Source: an uncultured Prevotella sp.
GTDB lineage: Bacteria > Bacteroidota > Bacteroidia > Bacteroidales > Bacteroidaceae
Length of the DNA stretch: 64,000 bases
Assembly (NCBI GenBank): GCA_944320235.1
Contig: CALUGQ010000002.1
Coordinates: 62,001 to 126,000 of the forward strand
Direction of reading: 5' to 3'
Under the pieces are notes generated by a model. It saw nothing but the letters and a program-made list of their open reading frames with translations. It was not told the origin of the DNA and searched no databases. Below, one piece after another: positions 1 to 9,307 of the stretch. The translations under genes and the position numbers were made by a program. Each line of letters opens with the position of its first letter. Position 1 is the stretch's first letter.

Positions 1-1097
1 TCGCCGCCGCTTTCCGTGTCGGGGCTGATACGCACGTTAATTCCGTCCGTCCATTGCCAGATGTGGCCAAACGGGTTTTCAATGCCACGGTATCGCGGTA
101 CATTGAACGTCTTGGTAATCGGCGACTCCGAAGCCTCGTTGTTGACGGTGTACTCCACAAGCCCCGTCCTGTTTCCAAGGCTGTCCGTTATGCCGCACGG
201 AACGAATGGGTATCTACCGTTGAAGTTGTTCCAGTCTGTATCAGAGAACGTCGTAACGCCGTCGCCCAATCCGCCCTGACGGTAGCCCTCCGCCGTAGGA
301 GATGCGTTGTAGGCCGCTTGGCTGTTGAGCGTGGCGTATTCGATGACAAACAGCCAGTAGATGGTTTTCTGCATGTTGTACGTCATGCAGTTCCATTCCG
401 TGCTTCCGCTCTTGCGCTTACGGGCATAGTTGCGGAAGTTCGTGCGGCTGATTGCCGTTGCAGGACGGCCAAGGAACGAGCGGTATGTGCCGTCGTAATC
501 AGCGTTGTTGTTTCCGCCTCGGTACTGCGTCGTCGCGTTTACTACCGATGCCAGCTTCAAGTTCGAGCGGTCAACGGAAGCCTCGTATGCAGACACATAC
601 TGCTTCGGAACTTGCTCGTAGCCCGGCAACGGAAGCTCCGAGATGCGCACCGTGAGCTTCGTTCCGTCCGTGGTGAACTTTCGGTAGTGGAGCGGAATTT
701 CCACCATCACCTGACCGCGCGAGCCGTCGCGCACATGGCCTGTCCAGTCGCGTGGGTCGAGGTATTCCACCACATTGCCGTCATCGCCGAGCAGACAACC
801 CCTCATGCGGCTCTGTACGGGCAATGACTTATGCAGGTCGGTGCTTCCAACCCTCGTACAGGTCGGGCTTGATACGGTCGTGTCGAACTCCACGCCGTAG
901 CTGCTCTGTTCCTCCGTGTACGGAAGCAGCGCGGCCAGCGCGGCTTTCTTGCTCTCGCCGTCCTCGTCGAGGACTTCGCAATACAAGTTGTACGGGTTCG
1001 TCCCCGATACGTTGGGCAAGTCTGAAAGACGCTTGCCGTTGTCAAACGCCTCAATGATTTGGGCGATTTTCTCTTCCTGTTCTGATGTCAGTGCCAT
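1..1097 (-). CDS. C-type-lectin/FGE-fold tail protein, partial (possible receptor binding or DGR target)
   Basis: This is an open frame of at least 365 codons starting ATG at 1097 and running off the left edge. The middle is rich in Asn, Tyr and Arg, followed by a Trp/Tyr-rich segment (YWLFVIEYATLNSQAA) and a GHIWQW motif at about residues 344-349. GHIWQW resembles the GNVWEW signature of the formylglycine-generating-enzyme C-type lectin fold, which is also used by variable proteins of phage diversity-generating retroelements (DGRs). It lies last in the visible tail block, where receptor-binding proteins normally sit. The variable C-terminus and any reverse transcriptase would be outside the window, so the DGR link is inference. 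It was identified by translating the minus strand; the product is otherwise unassigned. Confidence 0.7.
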   Translation of the reverse strand, partial: MALTSEQEEKIAQIIEAFDNGKRLSDLPNVSGTNPYNLYCEVLDEDGESKKAALAALLPYTEEQSSYGVEFDTTVSSPTCTRVGSTDLHKSLPVQSRMRGCLLGDDGNVVEYLDPRDWTGHVRDGSRGQVMVEIPLHYRKFTTDGTKLTVRISELPLPGYEQVPKQYVSAYEASVDRSNLKLASVVNATTQYRGGNNNADYDGTYRSFLGRPATAISRTNFRNYARKRKSGSTEWNCMTYNMQKTIYWLFVIEYATLNSQAAYNASPTAEGYRQGGLGDGVTTFSDTDWNNFNGRYPFVPCGITDSLGNRTGLVEYTVNNEASESPITKTFNVPRYRGIENPFGHIWQWTDGINVRISPDTESGG

Positions 1098-1101
1098 AAC
1101 T

Positions 1102-1359
1102 TTAACTGTTTAAGAATTTGAATACTTGTTTATTATTACGCTGGATGAATGACACGGAGCTGTCACCGTACTTCCTCATCCGTTTTTCCTCCTGAATCGG
1201 CACATCCTGCGCCGTGATGAACTTGAACACTGGCTTTCCGCCTACGACCGTGAACATCACCGAGGTTGCCGTGTAGAGCCTGATGCCGTCGCTCCGCGCT
1301 TGGTGCTTCGTTGCCGAACGGACGCGCCTGCACAGTGATATGAATACCGACACAATCAT
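1102..1359 (-). CDS. Small tail-region protein
   Basis: An 85-residue protein that I do not recognise. The ATG at 1359 is preferred because it overlaps the stop of the upstream gene as ATGA; a longer frame reaches further upstream but would run through that gene. The start is hydrophobic (MIVSVFISL), then basic and beta-rich. It lies between a small tail-tip protein and the lectin-like protein, so a tail-tip or fibre-attachment role is plausible but unproven. Confidence 0.6.
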   Translation of the reverse strand: MIVSVFISLCRRVRSATKHQARSDGIRLYTATSVMFTVVGGKPVFKFITAQDVPIQEEKRMRKYGDSSVSFIQRNNKQVFKFLNS

Positions 1360-1679
1360 ACGCCGCCCTCCACCTCTTGTCCGCTGCCCCAGTACACATC
1401 GTTGCTCTTCAACAGCTCCGTATCGGGAGCAAGCTCGACAATGGCCATCGGAGACCAGTCGTTGAACGGTACTGGGGCTTCCGAAAACACATCGTCCTGA
1501 TAGCACTTCGCGTTGATGACCGTGTCAACTGCCGACACCCCGAATTTCGGGCGCACATACACCGAGAACGGTGCGCCGTTCGACAGCCTGAAACCGTTCG
1601 TCAAGTCCGCAATTTTCCCGTGGGCGACTATCCGCCCTCCGCTCATGAACTCACTTACATATCCTTTTCCCATAATCAC
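1356..1679 (-). CDS. Small tail-tip protein
   Basis: A 107-residue protein of unknown function, without signal peptide or membrane segment, looking beta-rich (KFGVSAVDTVINAKCYQ). A second start two codons downstream is possible. It is coupled by an ATGA overlap to the next gene and follows the Ala-rich fibre protein by 23 bases. Its position after the distal tail genes suggests a virion or assembly component. Confidence 0.65.
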   Translation of the reverse strand: MIMGKGYVSEFMSGGRIVAHGKIADLTNGFRLSNGAPFSVYVRPKFGVSAVDTVINAKCYQDDVFSEAPVPFNDWSPMAIVELAPDTELLKSNDVYWGSGQEVEGGV

Positions 1680-1702
1680 TTGGTTTTATAGAGTTGACAA
1701 TT

Positions 1703-2500
1703 TCAATTCATCCTGAACGCCCCCGACTGCGTAAAGCGTATGGCATTGCTCCTTACGAGGCGTACCGTAGGCTCTCCGACCTCTATCAGGAAAGACTGCG
1801 CGAGCGCGGTGTTGCACGTCGGTATGACGTGTACGTGGCTGTAACCTTTCCTGACTGGTGTCAGCCGTCCGTCCTGCCCGACCTCCACCGCATCGCCCGT
1901 GCTGATGAAAATCAGGTTTTTCATCGCCGTTTCGGGCGTTAGCTCCGTCTTGATGTAGATCGGCTCCACATTGCCGATTGTCAGCCGTGAAAGGCATTCC
2001 GCTTTCAGACCCGTAGGCACAAGTATGCCGAGCGTGTCAAGCACCTTTTCCGTGGCCTTTTCAGCCGCCACCGTCGCTTCATCAGCCGCTTCGGTGGCCT
2101 CCTGCGCCGCTTTCGTTGCCGCGTCCGCGTCCTGCTTGGCCTTTTGTGCCGCCTGCGCAGCTGCGTTTGCTGTGTTTGTGGCGTTCTCTGCATTCAATGC
2201 AGAATTATTGGCGAAACTTGCCGCATCAGAAGCAGATTTAGCTGCCTGTTCCGCTTTCTGTTTTGCTTCCGAAGCCAATTTGGCCGCGTCAGAAGCTGCC
2301 TTAGTCGCATTGTTTGCAAGCCCTGTTGCAACCTCTGCTTCCGATGCCGCTTTTGTTGCCTGCTTGACCGCCTCGGTCGTTTCCGTTTCGATAAACTCAA
2401 GATTGACCTTTACGCTTCTGTTGTTCACGTCCGTACCCATCACGAAAAGCCCCTTTAAGGACTGGTACAGCGGCAATTCCGATATTTTTATCTTTTTCAT
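1703..2500 (-). CDS. Ala-rich coiled-coil tail fibre-like protein
   Basis: A 265-residue protein. Residues about 40-155 are an almost uninterrupted Ala/Lys/Glu/Asn-rich helix with repeating A-x-x-A-x-x-A registers (KAASEAE, KAASDAA, KSASDAA), predicted to form a long trimeric-type coiled coil. It is flanked by a short N-terminal attachment segment (MKKIKISELPLYQSLKG) and a beta-rich C-terminal domain of about 105 residues. This layout is typical of phage fibre or neck-of-fibre proteins. The N-terminal ISELP-type start resembles baseplate/tail attachment segments of other Bacteroides phage fibres, which is inference. Confidence 0.7.
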   Translation of the reverse strand: MKKIKISELPLYQSLKGLFVMGTDVNNRSVKVNLEFIETETTEAVKQATKAASEAEVATGLANNATKAASDAAKLASEAKQKAEQAAKSASDAASFANNSALNAENATNTANAAAQAAQKAKQDADAATKAAQEATEAADEATVAAEKATEKVLDTLGILVPTGLKAECLSRLTIGNVEPIYIKTELTPETAMKNLIFISTGDAVEVGQDGRLTPVRKGYSHVHVIPTCNTALAQSFLIEVGEPTVRLVRSNAIRFTQSGAFRMN

Positions 2501-2511
2501 CGCTCCATGAA

Positions 2512-3519
2512 TTAGTCGTTAAACCTTATGTTCCCGTTCCCCGTCAGCCGGATGTGCAGCCTGTCGTTCACAAGCTGCATTGAACGTGCGGAATACTTGT
2601 CGGGCAGCATCTCTATTGCGTTTTCGCCATCTTCCGTAAACACTATCACGCCATCTTCGGTGGCCAGCACAAAGTCGGTATCGTCAAGCCTGAAACTGCC
2701 CGTGAATGTCAGTGTCAGCGTGAACGCGAGCCATATTCTCCCGTCGGGGTAGAAGTCCGACACTTGGCACGACTTGTAGTAGCACGGGAAGTCCTGCTCC
2801 AGCTCCCTCACGGTCAGCAGCCTTTCTTCGGGCTGCGTCAGGTCGTACAGCAATGCGTCGTAGTTCCGCCATAGCCCGTCGAGCGTTTCCGCCCTCATCA
2901 GGCATTTCAGCTTCACGTCCTTAGATTTGAACGTCACCGCCTTGCCGTCGTATATCGCGCCCGAAAGCGTCTTTATGTTGCGCAGGAGGTTCTGTTTCAC
3001 TGCGGCTGGCTTCATTATCTCCGACATCGTTCCTTGCAACACCCGTAGCCCGTAATTCGTTGTCGGCGCGTTGTCAATCAGGTAATCGTCACAGACTGGC
3101 ATACCGCTCGACGGAACTCTGTACTCGTAGCCCTGCATCGGGAAATCGTCGGCGAACTTGATTGTCGCCGTTCCGAGAGCCTTTGCGATGTCGAGGTTCG
3201 GCTGCTGCGTCATCCTCAGCCTGTATTTCCGCCCGATGTAGGCGCAATCGAAGTCATGGTACGCCCCGTCTGAAAGTAGCTCTATAAACAGGCAGAAACG
3301 GCTGAAAAGACCGCCAAAGGCGAACTTCACTGACACTTCGCGCGTGTTCAGCACTGGCTCTGAAAGGTCTGCTTCCACGCCGTCCTCCTCCTGCCAGTCG
3401 TTGCTCTCGACCGACTTCAAAGGAGGATAGGCGACAAGCTCGTTCCAGCCGCCGCTCACCACATACGCGCCATATTGCAGGTATGCGTCGTTGCCGTCTA
3501 TGAACAACCTGTTTATCAT
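2512..3519 (-). CDS. Distal tail protein (tail-tip hub candidate)
   Basis: A 335-residue protein encoded two genes after the tape measure, the usual place for distal tail (Dit-like) proteins. It appears to contain two related beta-rich halves. Each half has the pattern of a target-insertion sentence such as LNTREVSVKF or FKSKDVKLKC followed by an aromatic turn and a basic strand (YIGRKYRLRM). The C-terminus ends in a beta domain. No enzymatic motif was found. It overlaps the upstream gene by four bases (ATGA), indicating coupled translation. Function is assigned from position and fold-like pattern only. Confidence 0.65.
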   Translation of the reverse strand: MINRLFIDGNDAYLQYGAYVVSGGWNELVAYPPLKSVESNDWQEEDGVEADLSEPVLNTREVSVKFAFGGLFSRFCLFIELLSDGAYHDFDCAYIGRKYRLRMTQQPNLDIAKALGTATIKFADDFPMQGYEYRVPSSGMPVCDDYLIDNAPTTNYGLRVLQGTMSEIMKPAAVKQNLLRNIKTLSGAIYDGKAVTFKSKDVKLKCLMRAETLDGLWRNYDALLYDLTQPEERLLTVRELEQDFPCYYKSCQVSDFYPDGRIWLAFTLTLTFTGSFRLDDTDFVLATEDGVIVFTEDGENAIEMLPDKYSARSMQLVNDRLHIRLTGNGNIRFND

Positions 3520-4004
3520 ATAATCACCGCATTGCCCGAAGTGTTCTTAATGACGCTGCAACCTTGCTCCGCCTGTACGCGCACGACCGCCCATTTCGAG
3601 GCGTTGACTGACGCTTTCGCCCCGTGCAGGAGCGTCACCGCATGGCGTTCCAATGTGTCGCAGTATATCGTGGCCGAAGTATGGCCTATCAGTATCGCCC
3701 TTTCGGGGTTTTTCAGCGTGATTGTGCCAGCGTCGATGTAGATGCCGTACTTTTCCACGCCACGCCCCTTGAACAGGCGGAACGTCGCCAAGTTCGGGAA
3801 ATGGTATCTCATGCAGAACTCCAACCCCTGCGGCGACATGAACACCTCGGCCAGTTCCTCTACCGTGCGCTCCGTACCCTTGAACATGTCGCACTGGCGG
3901 TATCTTTCCGCCAAATTGTGCAGTGCGCGGATCTCGCATTCCTGCCGTGCCTGTTCCTTGGCGAGCCGCCATTGCGCGTAAATCTGACTTATAATCTCTT
4001 CCAT
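3516..4004 (-). CDS. Tail protein downstream of tape measure
   Basis: A 162-residue protein. Residues 1-60 are helical and charged. The rest is a beta-helix-like pattern with short repeats (TITLKNPERAILIGHTSATIYCD), reminiscent of a small right-handed beta-repeat domain. It lies between the tape measure gene (7 bases away) and the distal tail protein (4-base overlap), so a tail-tip structural role is likely. I do not recognise a named family. Confidence 0.6.
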   Translation of the reverse strand: MEEIISQIYAQWRLAKEQARQECEIRALHNLAERYRQCDMFKGTERTVEELAEVFMSPQGLEFCMRYHFPNLATFRLFKGRGVEKYGIYIDAGTITLKNPERAILIGHTSATIYCDTLERHAVTLLHGAKASVNASKWAVVRVQAEQGCSVIKNTSGNAVII

Positions 4005-4010
4005 AACTCA

Positions 4011-7000
4011 CTACTTTATCTTGATACCCTTTAAGGCTATGTCGTTAATCGTATCTCTCACTTCCTTTACGTGACTTTCCACGGTTTCCATCCTTGCTGC
4101 CAGTCCGTCCGTGTTAACCTCGATGTTCAGGACACTCTCCAGTATGCGGCTGGAGTTCGCCACAAGCAGTTTCGTGTTCTCGCTGATGGAGTAGGTATGC
4201 CCCTGTATGGCTGTCGCCCGTCCGTTGAGTTCGTCCACGCTTTCCTGCGAGGCGTTGGCTATGCCTCCCGTGGAAGTGTCACGCACGGAATCCGTGGCGG
4301 CGTTCAGCATTTCCTTTACGCTGTCGGGCAACGTTTCCCAAATGGCAGTCCAATCTTCACCGACTTGGCTCAAATCGGCTTCCAGTCCTGCAAGGCTGTT
4401 TATTACCGCGTCTATCCCTGCAAACTTTCCGTCCTTGAACCACATCGCCTTGTATTTGTCGAAAATCTCGCCAAGAGGCTCTTCAAGGAACTTCTGCACC
4501 AGCATACGCTTCATGATGTCGGCTATGATGTCCTGCACCTTGTCGCCCCACGCTTCGGCATAATCCTCTCCGTTTTGGAACGCCTCGAAAAATGCGTCTG
4601 ACAGCTCTTGCGCGATTTCGGAGCTTGACCCTCCCATGATGTCCTCAACAAGGCTGTTCACGAGCTCTTCCATTTCCGCCCCGAGTTCCTGTATCTTCTG
4701 CTCCCATTCCTGTATCTGACCGTTGTTCGGGTCTTTATTATCCCTTTCCGTGTCTATCTGCTGCTGGATGAGTATCATTTGCTGGGCGTAGTTTTCAAGC
4801 TGTTTGCCTGCTTGGTCGTACTGCGTGTTTCCCTCTCCGATGAACTTATTGGCCGTGTATGATACGTTGGCGTATGCCTTTACCAACTTTTCTACGGATT
4901 TCTCGTTTATCTCCGACTGATGACGCATTGCCACCAGTTTGTTGAAAAACGCATTGTTGAACTTGTTAGAAGCCGTATATAATTCTATCACTTCGTCCGT
5001 GGTTTCCGAAATGACCTCTTTCAGCTTGTCTATCGCATTAAATGAGTTGTTCTGCAACTGTATCACTTCGGCGTTGTCAAGTTCCCATTGCAACTGGTCT
5101 ATGCGGTCTTGCAGTGCCTCGATTTCTTCCTGCTTTTCGTCGTCATCATTGAACAAGCTGACAATCTTTGTCGCAATCTGCATCGCGGCTGTTACGATGG
5201 TGAGGATTACGGATGCTTTCTCAACGGTCTGTATTGCCTTTGACGCTGCTGTGGCCGCGCCTCCTATACTTGTGGTAGTCGCTTGTGTCAACTGCATTAT
5301 GCCGTTAATCATGGAGAGCGCGGATGATGTTATTTCCCCTGCGGCCTGTATGATTTCCCCTGCAACACCGCCGATAGTCTTACCGATGTCCTCAAACTGC
5401 TTTTCGCATTCGTTGAGTGTTTTGTACAAATCTTCCCATTCTTTTATGCTGCGTTTGTCGGGGTTTAAGTTCTCTTTCGCCTTTGCTTCTGCAACCTTAT
5501 TCTTGGCCGTTGTCACTTTTGCACGTGCGGTTGCAAGCTGCTGTCCGTCAGCACCATCTTTTTTCGCCTTGTCAAGTTCCGCTCCCGCCTGCTCGAGTAT
5601 GGCCATGAGCTGTTCGAGCGTGAGGTTTGCTATCTCGTTGCACCATGCCTTGTATGTTTCCTCACGCTGCGCAAACTGCTCGTCAACGGCTTCCAACGCC
5701 TGTTCCTGCTGATAGTTCAGTTCGTCAACATTCCCCTGCGTGACACCCTCTTTGAGCTTGTCGTTGCCGCTCTCATCCTTGACACGTGCGCCGTTCTCGT
5801 CATGCTCGTACAGGGCTTCAATCTTCTTTTGGTATTCTTCCGCTATCTGCGCCCTGCGCTGCTCGTATGTCAGGCTGTCTTGGAGCATGGCGTTCAGTGC
5901 TTCCTTGTTGCCCCTCACTCGGCTTTCGTCGGCCAGCCTTTGGTAGGCTTCCAGCTGGTCGCGCTGTTCCTGTGTGAGGTCGGCCACGGTCAGGTTGAGC
6001 GATGCGCGGTAGGCGATGGTTTCGGCCTTTGTAGCCTTTGGGTTGTCGTTCTGCCATTCCAGCACCTTTGTATCGGCGAGGGCGTTTATCATATCCTGCT
6101 CACGCTTCTTGTTTTCAGCGATAAGACGGTCATAGTTGAGCTTGATTTGCGCCCGTTGACGCTCGTACCCATCTTCCATGTTCTCGATTTCACGCTGGCG
6201 GATTTCCAGCTCCGCTTCCGCATTGGCAGCGATAACCGCGTCTTTGTATTCGTCGATTTTCTGCGTCCGCTCTGCGGTTTGGTCTTCAACACGCTCAACT
6301 TCCCGTTGCGTCCTTGCACCCGACCGCGTCTGCTTTGACACGCTGTAGCTGTCGATGTGGCTCTGTGCTTCCGCAATGTTCCTGCGTATCTCTGCGGCTT
6401 TCTTCGTTTTCAGCTCGGCCTCTGTCATCGCGTCGAGCAATCCTTGCTGCTCTTTGAGGTACTTTTCCCAGTAGGCTTTGTTCTTGACTACCTCTTTGGG
6501 CGTGTCATCGCCCTGCTTCGTTTCAGGAGCGGTGCCAAAGCGACGCTCGGCCTCCTGCATGGTGTCGTTGTATATCTTGCGAGCCTTGGCCGCTTCATTG
6601 AGGATTTCTTTCAGCTCGTTAGTCGTGTAGGTGTACGAGCCTATGCCCGTCATCGGGTCGCCTGGAATGTAGTGCGTCCTGTCGAACTGCTTGGCAAAGT
6701 TCTCGTTCAGCTTAACGCCCTGCCTGCCCTCCAATATCGGAACAAGTTGTGCGTAATAGTTCTCAACGAGGCTCATGCCCTGTTTGTTCTTTCTGTTGCC
6801 GTACTGCTTTTTCAGGAACTCGTACAGCTCATCCTTTTGCTCGGCTTCCGTTTCCGCATATGTGTCTGCGGCTTCCTGCGTGGATTTCTCCAATGCACGT
6901 GCCTTGGCCGCTGCAATAGCTGCATCCTTTACCGCATTGTAAGCCGCCGCCACATCTTCGAGCGAACGCACCTCGGAGCTTAGCCCCTCCAAATACTTTC

Positions 7001-9008
7001 CGTACTGGTCGATGATGGCTTTCTTCGCGGCCTCGTATTCGTTCGTCCCTTTCTTCGCGGCTTGCAGTCGGGCGAATAAGGCATCTATCTGAACACGTTC
7101 CGAGGCAACGGACTTGTTCATCTCGTTTGTCGCGTCGTTGAGCCTCTTTTGCGCCTTTTCTGCGTCCGTTTGGTACGTCACGAGCTTGTATATCCCATAT
7201 CCAAGGGCGACAACACCAGCGAGAGCCAACGCCCACGGGTTCGCCATGATGACGGCGTTAAGCCGCGCCGCAACCGCCGTGAGCCTTGTTTTGGCTACGG
7301 ACAACACACCAGTAGCGGTGGCATTTGCCGCCTGCGCCGCCGTATTTGCCGCTGTTTCTACCGTGTTTGCACGGCGCACGGTGCTGTCGAGCAATGCCGC
7401 CTTGCTGCTTACCTCACGGGCTGCGGTGTTTCTTGCCTTTGAAGCGGTATTGAGGTTTTCTTCCGCCGTTTCCAGTGCTGTTTGAGCCTTGGCTATTTTC
7501 TTAGACGTAGTCTCGTCAACCGTAGCTGCCATTTCCTTGCGGATGGCAACAATGTTTCGGCTGTGCTGCACTTCTTCCGCCCGTGCCGCAACGAGCTTTT
7601 CGTTGATGGCCGCAATTTCCCTGTTCTTTGCGGCGACAACCTCGTTTGAGGCCTGCGCCTCTTTCAACGCCCGTGCCTGTGCTATTGCAGCGTCTTCCTG
7701 CTCCTGCAACTTCTGCGCACGTAGGGCTGCGCGGCTCTGTGCCTCGCTCTCAATGGCAATGCGTTTCTGTGCTGATGCCGTCTGTTCCGATGCGGCCTCC
7801 TGTATGACGGCTTCAAGCTCCGCTCTCTTGGCGGCGACATTTTCCGCCGCTGCCACCTTTGCCGCCTCCGCCGCCGTCAACCGCTCACGGGCTGCGTTCA
7901 GCTCCGCCTGCGTGGTGACGGCCAGCTGCGTTTGACGCTCCATCTCTGCGGCTATCTCCGCTTTGACGGCTGTATAGTATGCCTCCGAGGTCTTGGATAG
8001 ATTGAGTTTGGAAATTTGTGCCTTTTGCTCTGCCGACATGACGGCGTACAGCTGCGCCGCTTCTTCGGTATGCTTTACCGTCTTGACCGTGTTCTGCACT
8101 GCTGCGGTGGCCAATACGGCTGCTTTGTACGCCCCGTATGTTGATATTACGGCCATCAATGCCTCTCCGACATCTCTCCAATGTTCAACAAGAGTAGATA
8201 CAAGGCCGATGCTTTCAGAAATGATTCCCTGTGTGGACTGGCCTATCTCGTTAAACATCTGCTCGAAGCCGTCCTGCAAGTTGGATAACTGGCCTGTAAT
8301 GGTCTTGCTTTGCGCCTCCATGAGGCCACCGAACTTGCCGCCCTCGTTAGTAAGGTTGATGATGGCCTGTTGCACTTCGGGAAAGCCCACCTTTCCCTCC
8401 TCAACCATCTTTCGGATTTCCTCTTTCGCCACCCCGAACTGCTTTGCCAGTTCGTCGGCCAAAGGAATACCACGGCCTAAGAACTGGTTAAGGTCGGCTG
8501 TATAGAGTCGCCCCTGCGTCATCGTTGTGCCGTACAGATATGCGAGGTCGCCAATAGGGATGGAAAGTCCAGCGCAGATGTCGCCTAAACGTATCAGCGT
8601 TTCATTCACCTTGTCGGCTTCGACACCGTAGGCGAGCAACTGACGCGCTGCGTTGGAAATGTCTGTAACGCCGAATGGTGTAGTGGCGGCGGTGTGTATC
8701 AACTGCGACATCAGATTTTCGGCAATGGCGGCATCGCCCGTCAGCACCTTAAACGCTGCTTCGAGCTGTTGGAATTGACCACGGACGTTTGCGACTTGCA
8801 CAATGAAGTCCTTGACCTTTGACACTGCAAACACTCCTGCGACCGACGCGCCTATCTTCTTCATGGCCGCGTCTATCCTGTCACCCTCCTGCGAGGCGGA
8901 CGTGCCTATCCCTTGCAGGACGTTCCGCGCTTCCGCCGCGTCCGCACGTAACTGGCTGTTGTCAATGCCTGTGCCGTAATATATCCGTCCGTTGTCGTTT
9001 TCCATCAC
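4011..9008 (-). CDS. Tail tape measure protein
   Basis: At 1665 residues this is the longest gene in the window. Residues about 60-260 carry a tape-measure N-terminal domain (TTPFGVTDISNAARQL, then a LGRGIPLADELAKQFGV segment). Long Ala/Glu/Arg coiled coils follow at about 330-570 and 900-1150. A hydrophobic segment at about 580-605 (ALALAGVVALGYGIYKL) and a second one near 1270-1300 may cross or enter the host membrane during ejection. At the usual rule of about 1.5 angstrom per residue, the tail would be near 250 nm. Translation start overlaps the stop of the chaperone extension by four bases. No lytic transglycosylase or peptidase motif was evident. Confidence 0.95.
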   Translation of the reverse strand: MMENDNGRIYYGTGIDNSQLRADAAEARNVLQGIGTSASQEGDRIDAAMKKIGASVAGVFAVSKVKDFIVQVANVRGQFQQLEAAFKVLTGDAAIAENLMSQLIHTAATTPFGVTDISNAARQLLAYGVEADKVNETLIRLGDICAGLSIPIGDLAYLYGTTMTQGRLYTADLNQFLGRGIPLADELAKQFGVAKEEIRKMVEEGKVGFPEVQQAIINLTNEGGKFGGLMEAQSKTITGQLSNLQDGFEQMFNEIGQSTQGIISESIGLVSTLVEHWRDVGEALMAVISTYGAYKAAVLATAAVQNTVKTVKHTEEAAQLYAVMSAEQKAQISKLNLSKTSEAYYTAVKAEIAAEMERQTQLAVTTQAELNAARERLTAAEAAKVAAAENVAAKRAELEAVIQEAASEQTASAQKRIAIESEAQSRAALRAQKLQEQEDAAIAQARALKEAQASNEVVAAKNREIAAINEKLVAARAEEVQHSRNIVAIRKEMAATVDETTSKKIAKAQTALETAEENLNTASKARNTAAREVSSKAALLDSTVRRANTVETAANTAAQAANATATGVLSVAKTRLTAVAARLNAVIMANPWALALAGVVALGYGIYKLVTYQTDAEKAQKRLNDATNEMNKSVASERVQIDALFARLQAAKKGTNEYEAAKKAIIDQYGKYLEGLSSEVRSLEDVAAAYNAVKDAAIAAAKARALEKSTQEAADTYAETEAEQKDELYEFLKKQYGNRKNKQGMSLVENYYAQLVPILEGRQGVKLNENFAKQFDRTHYIPGDPMTGIGSYTYTTNELKEILNEAAKARKIYNDTMQEAERRFGTAPETKQGDDTPKEVVKNKAYWEKYLKEQQGLLDAMTEAELKTKKAAEIRRNIAEAQSHIDSYSVSKQTRSGARTQREVERVEDQTAERTQKIDEYKDAVIAANAEAELEIRQREIENMEDGYERQRAQIKLNYDRLIAENKKREQDMINALADTKVLEWQNDNPKATKAETIAYRASLNLTVADLTQEQRDQLEAYQRLADESRVRGNKEALNAMLQDSLTYEQRRAQIAEEYQKKIEALYEHDENGARVKDESGNDKLKEGVTQGNVDELNYQQEQALEAVDEQFAQREETYKAWCNEIANLTLEQLMAILEQAGAELDKAKKDGADGQQLATARAKVTTAKNKVAEAKAKENLNPDKRSIKEWEDLYKTLNECEKQFEDIGKTIGGVAGEIIQAAGEITSSALSMINGIMQLTQATTTSIGGAATAASKAIQTVEKASVILTIVTAAMQIATKIVSLFNDDDEKQEEIEALQDRIDQLQWELDNAEVIQLQNNSFNAIDKLKEVISETTDEVIELYTASNKFNNAFFNKLVAMRHQSEINEKSVEKLVKAYANVSYTANKFIGEGNTQYDQAGKQLENYAQQMILIQQQIDTERDNKDPNNGQIQEWEQKIQELGAEMEELVNSLVEDIMGGSSSEIAQELSDAFFEAFQNGEDYAEAWGDKVQDIIADIMKRMLVQKFLEEPLGEIFDKYKAMWFKDGKFAGIDAVINSLAGLEADLSQVGEDWTAIWETLPDSVKEMLNAATDSVRDTSTGGIANASQESVDELNGRATAIQGHTYSISENTKLLVANSSRILESVLNIEVNTDGLAARMETVESHVKEVRDTINDIALKGIKIK

Positions 9009-9307
9009 TCTATGCTGTCAAAAAATTGCCTAACTTTTTCTTTGTTTCTTGGGTCGTCCGCCCTGATGATCTCTTGCTTCTTCCTCTTTCCTGAGCCGCC
9101 ATTCTTGCCGCCGTCCTTGTGTCGGTAAGACGGCAACACCGCCCCGTACAGTACCATGTTGGCATAGCTCATCTCGTAAAGCACGTAGTCTATCGGCAAC
9201 CCGTATGCCTTGACCGTTCCTGCGACTATTCCCCAGATGCTGTCGCTCCAGTTCCCACTTTCGTCGGTCTCAGCAGGTTTATCTCTGTCAGGAAAGTGGT
9301 AAGCCCG
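9005..9307 (-). CDS. Tail assembly chaperone extension made by -1 frameshift (GT-type)
   Basis: This frame is open for about 100 codons from the slippery site at 9307-9313 to the stop at 9005 and has no good ATG near its beginning; only an internal TTG at 9199 could start it. Read from the slip, it gives a coherent acidic-then-basic protein (ESGNWSDSIWGIVAGTVKAY). A ribosome slipping one base back on the upstream chaperone mRNA would make a fused product of about 253 residues, like lambda gpGT. It ends four bases into the tape measure gene, exactly where gpT-like domains are found. Frameshifting is inferred from sequence, not shown. Confidence 0.75.
   Translation of the reverse strand, partial: RAYHFPDRDKPAETDESGNWSDSIWGIVAGTVKAYGLPIDYVLYEMSYANMVLYGAVLPSYRHKDGGKNGGSGKRKKQEIIRADDPRNKEKVRQFFDSIE

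Noticed and set aside
54-827. Long plus-strand frame of 257 codons
   Set aside because: It lies opposite the lectin-like tail gene, has Arg/Cys/Val-biased composition and no domain; the minus-strand frame is open throughout.
9199-9201. TTG at 9199 as independent start of a 64-codon gene
   Set aside because: The frame is open and protein-like for 36 more codons upstream to the slippery site, so frameshift fusion is the better reading.
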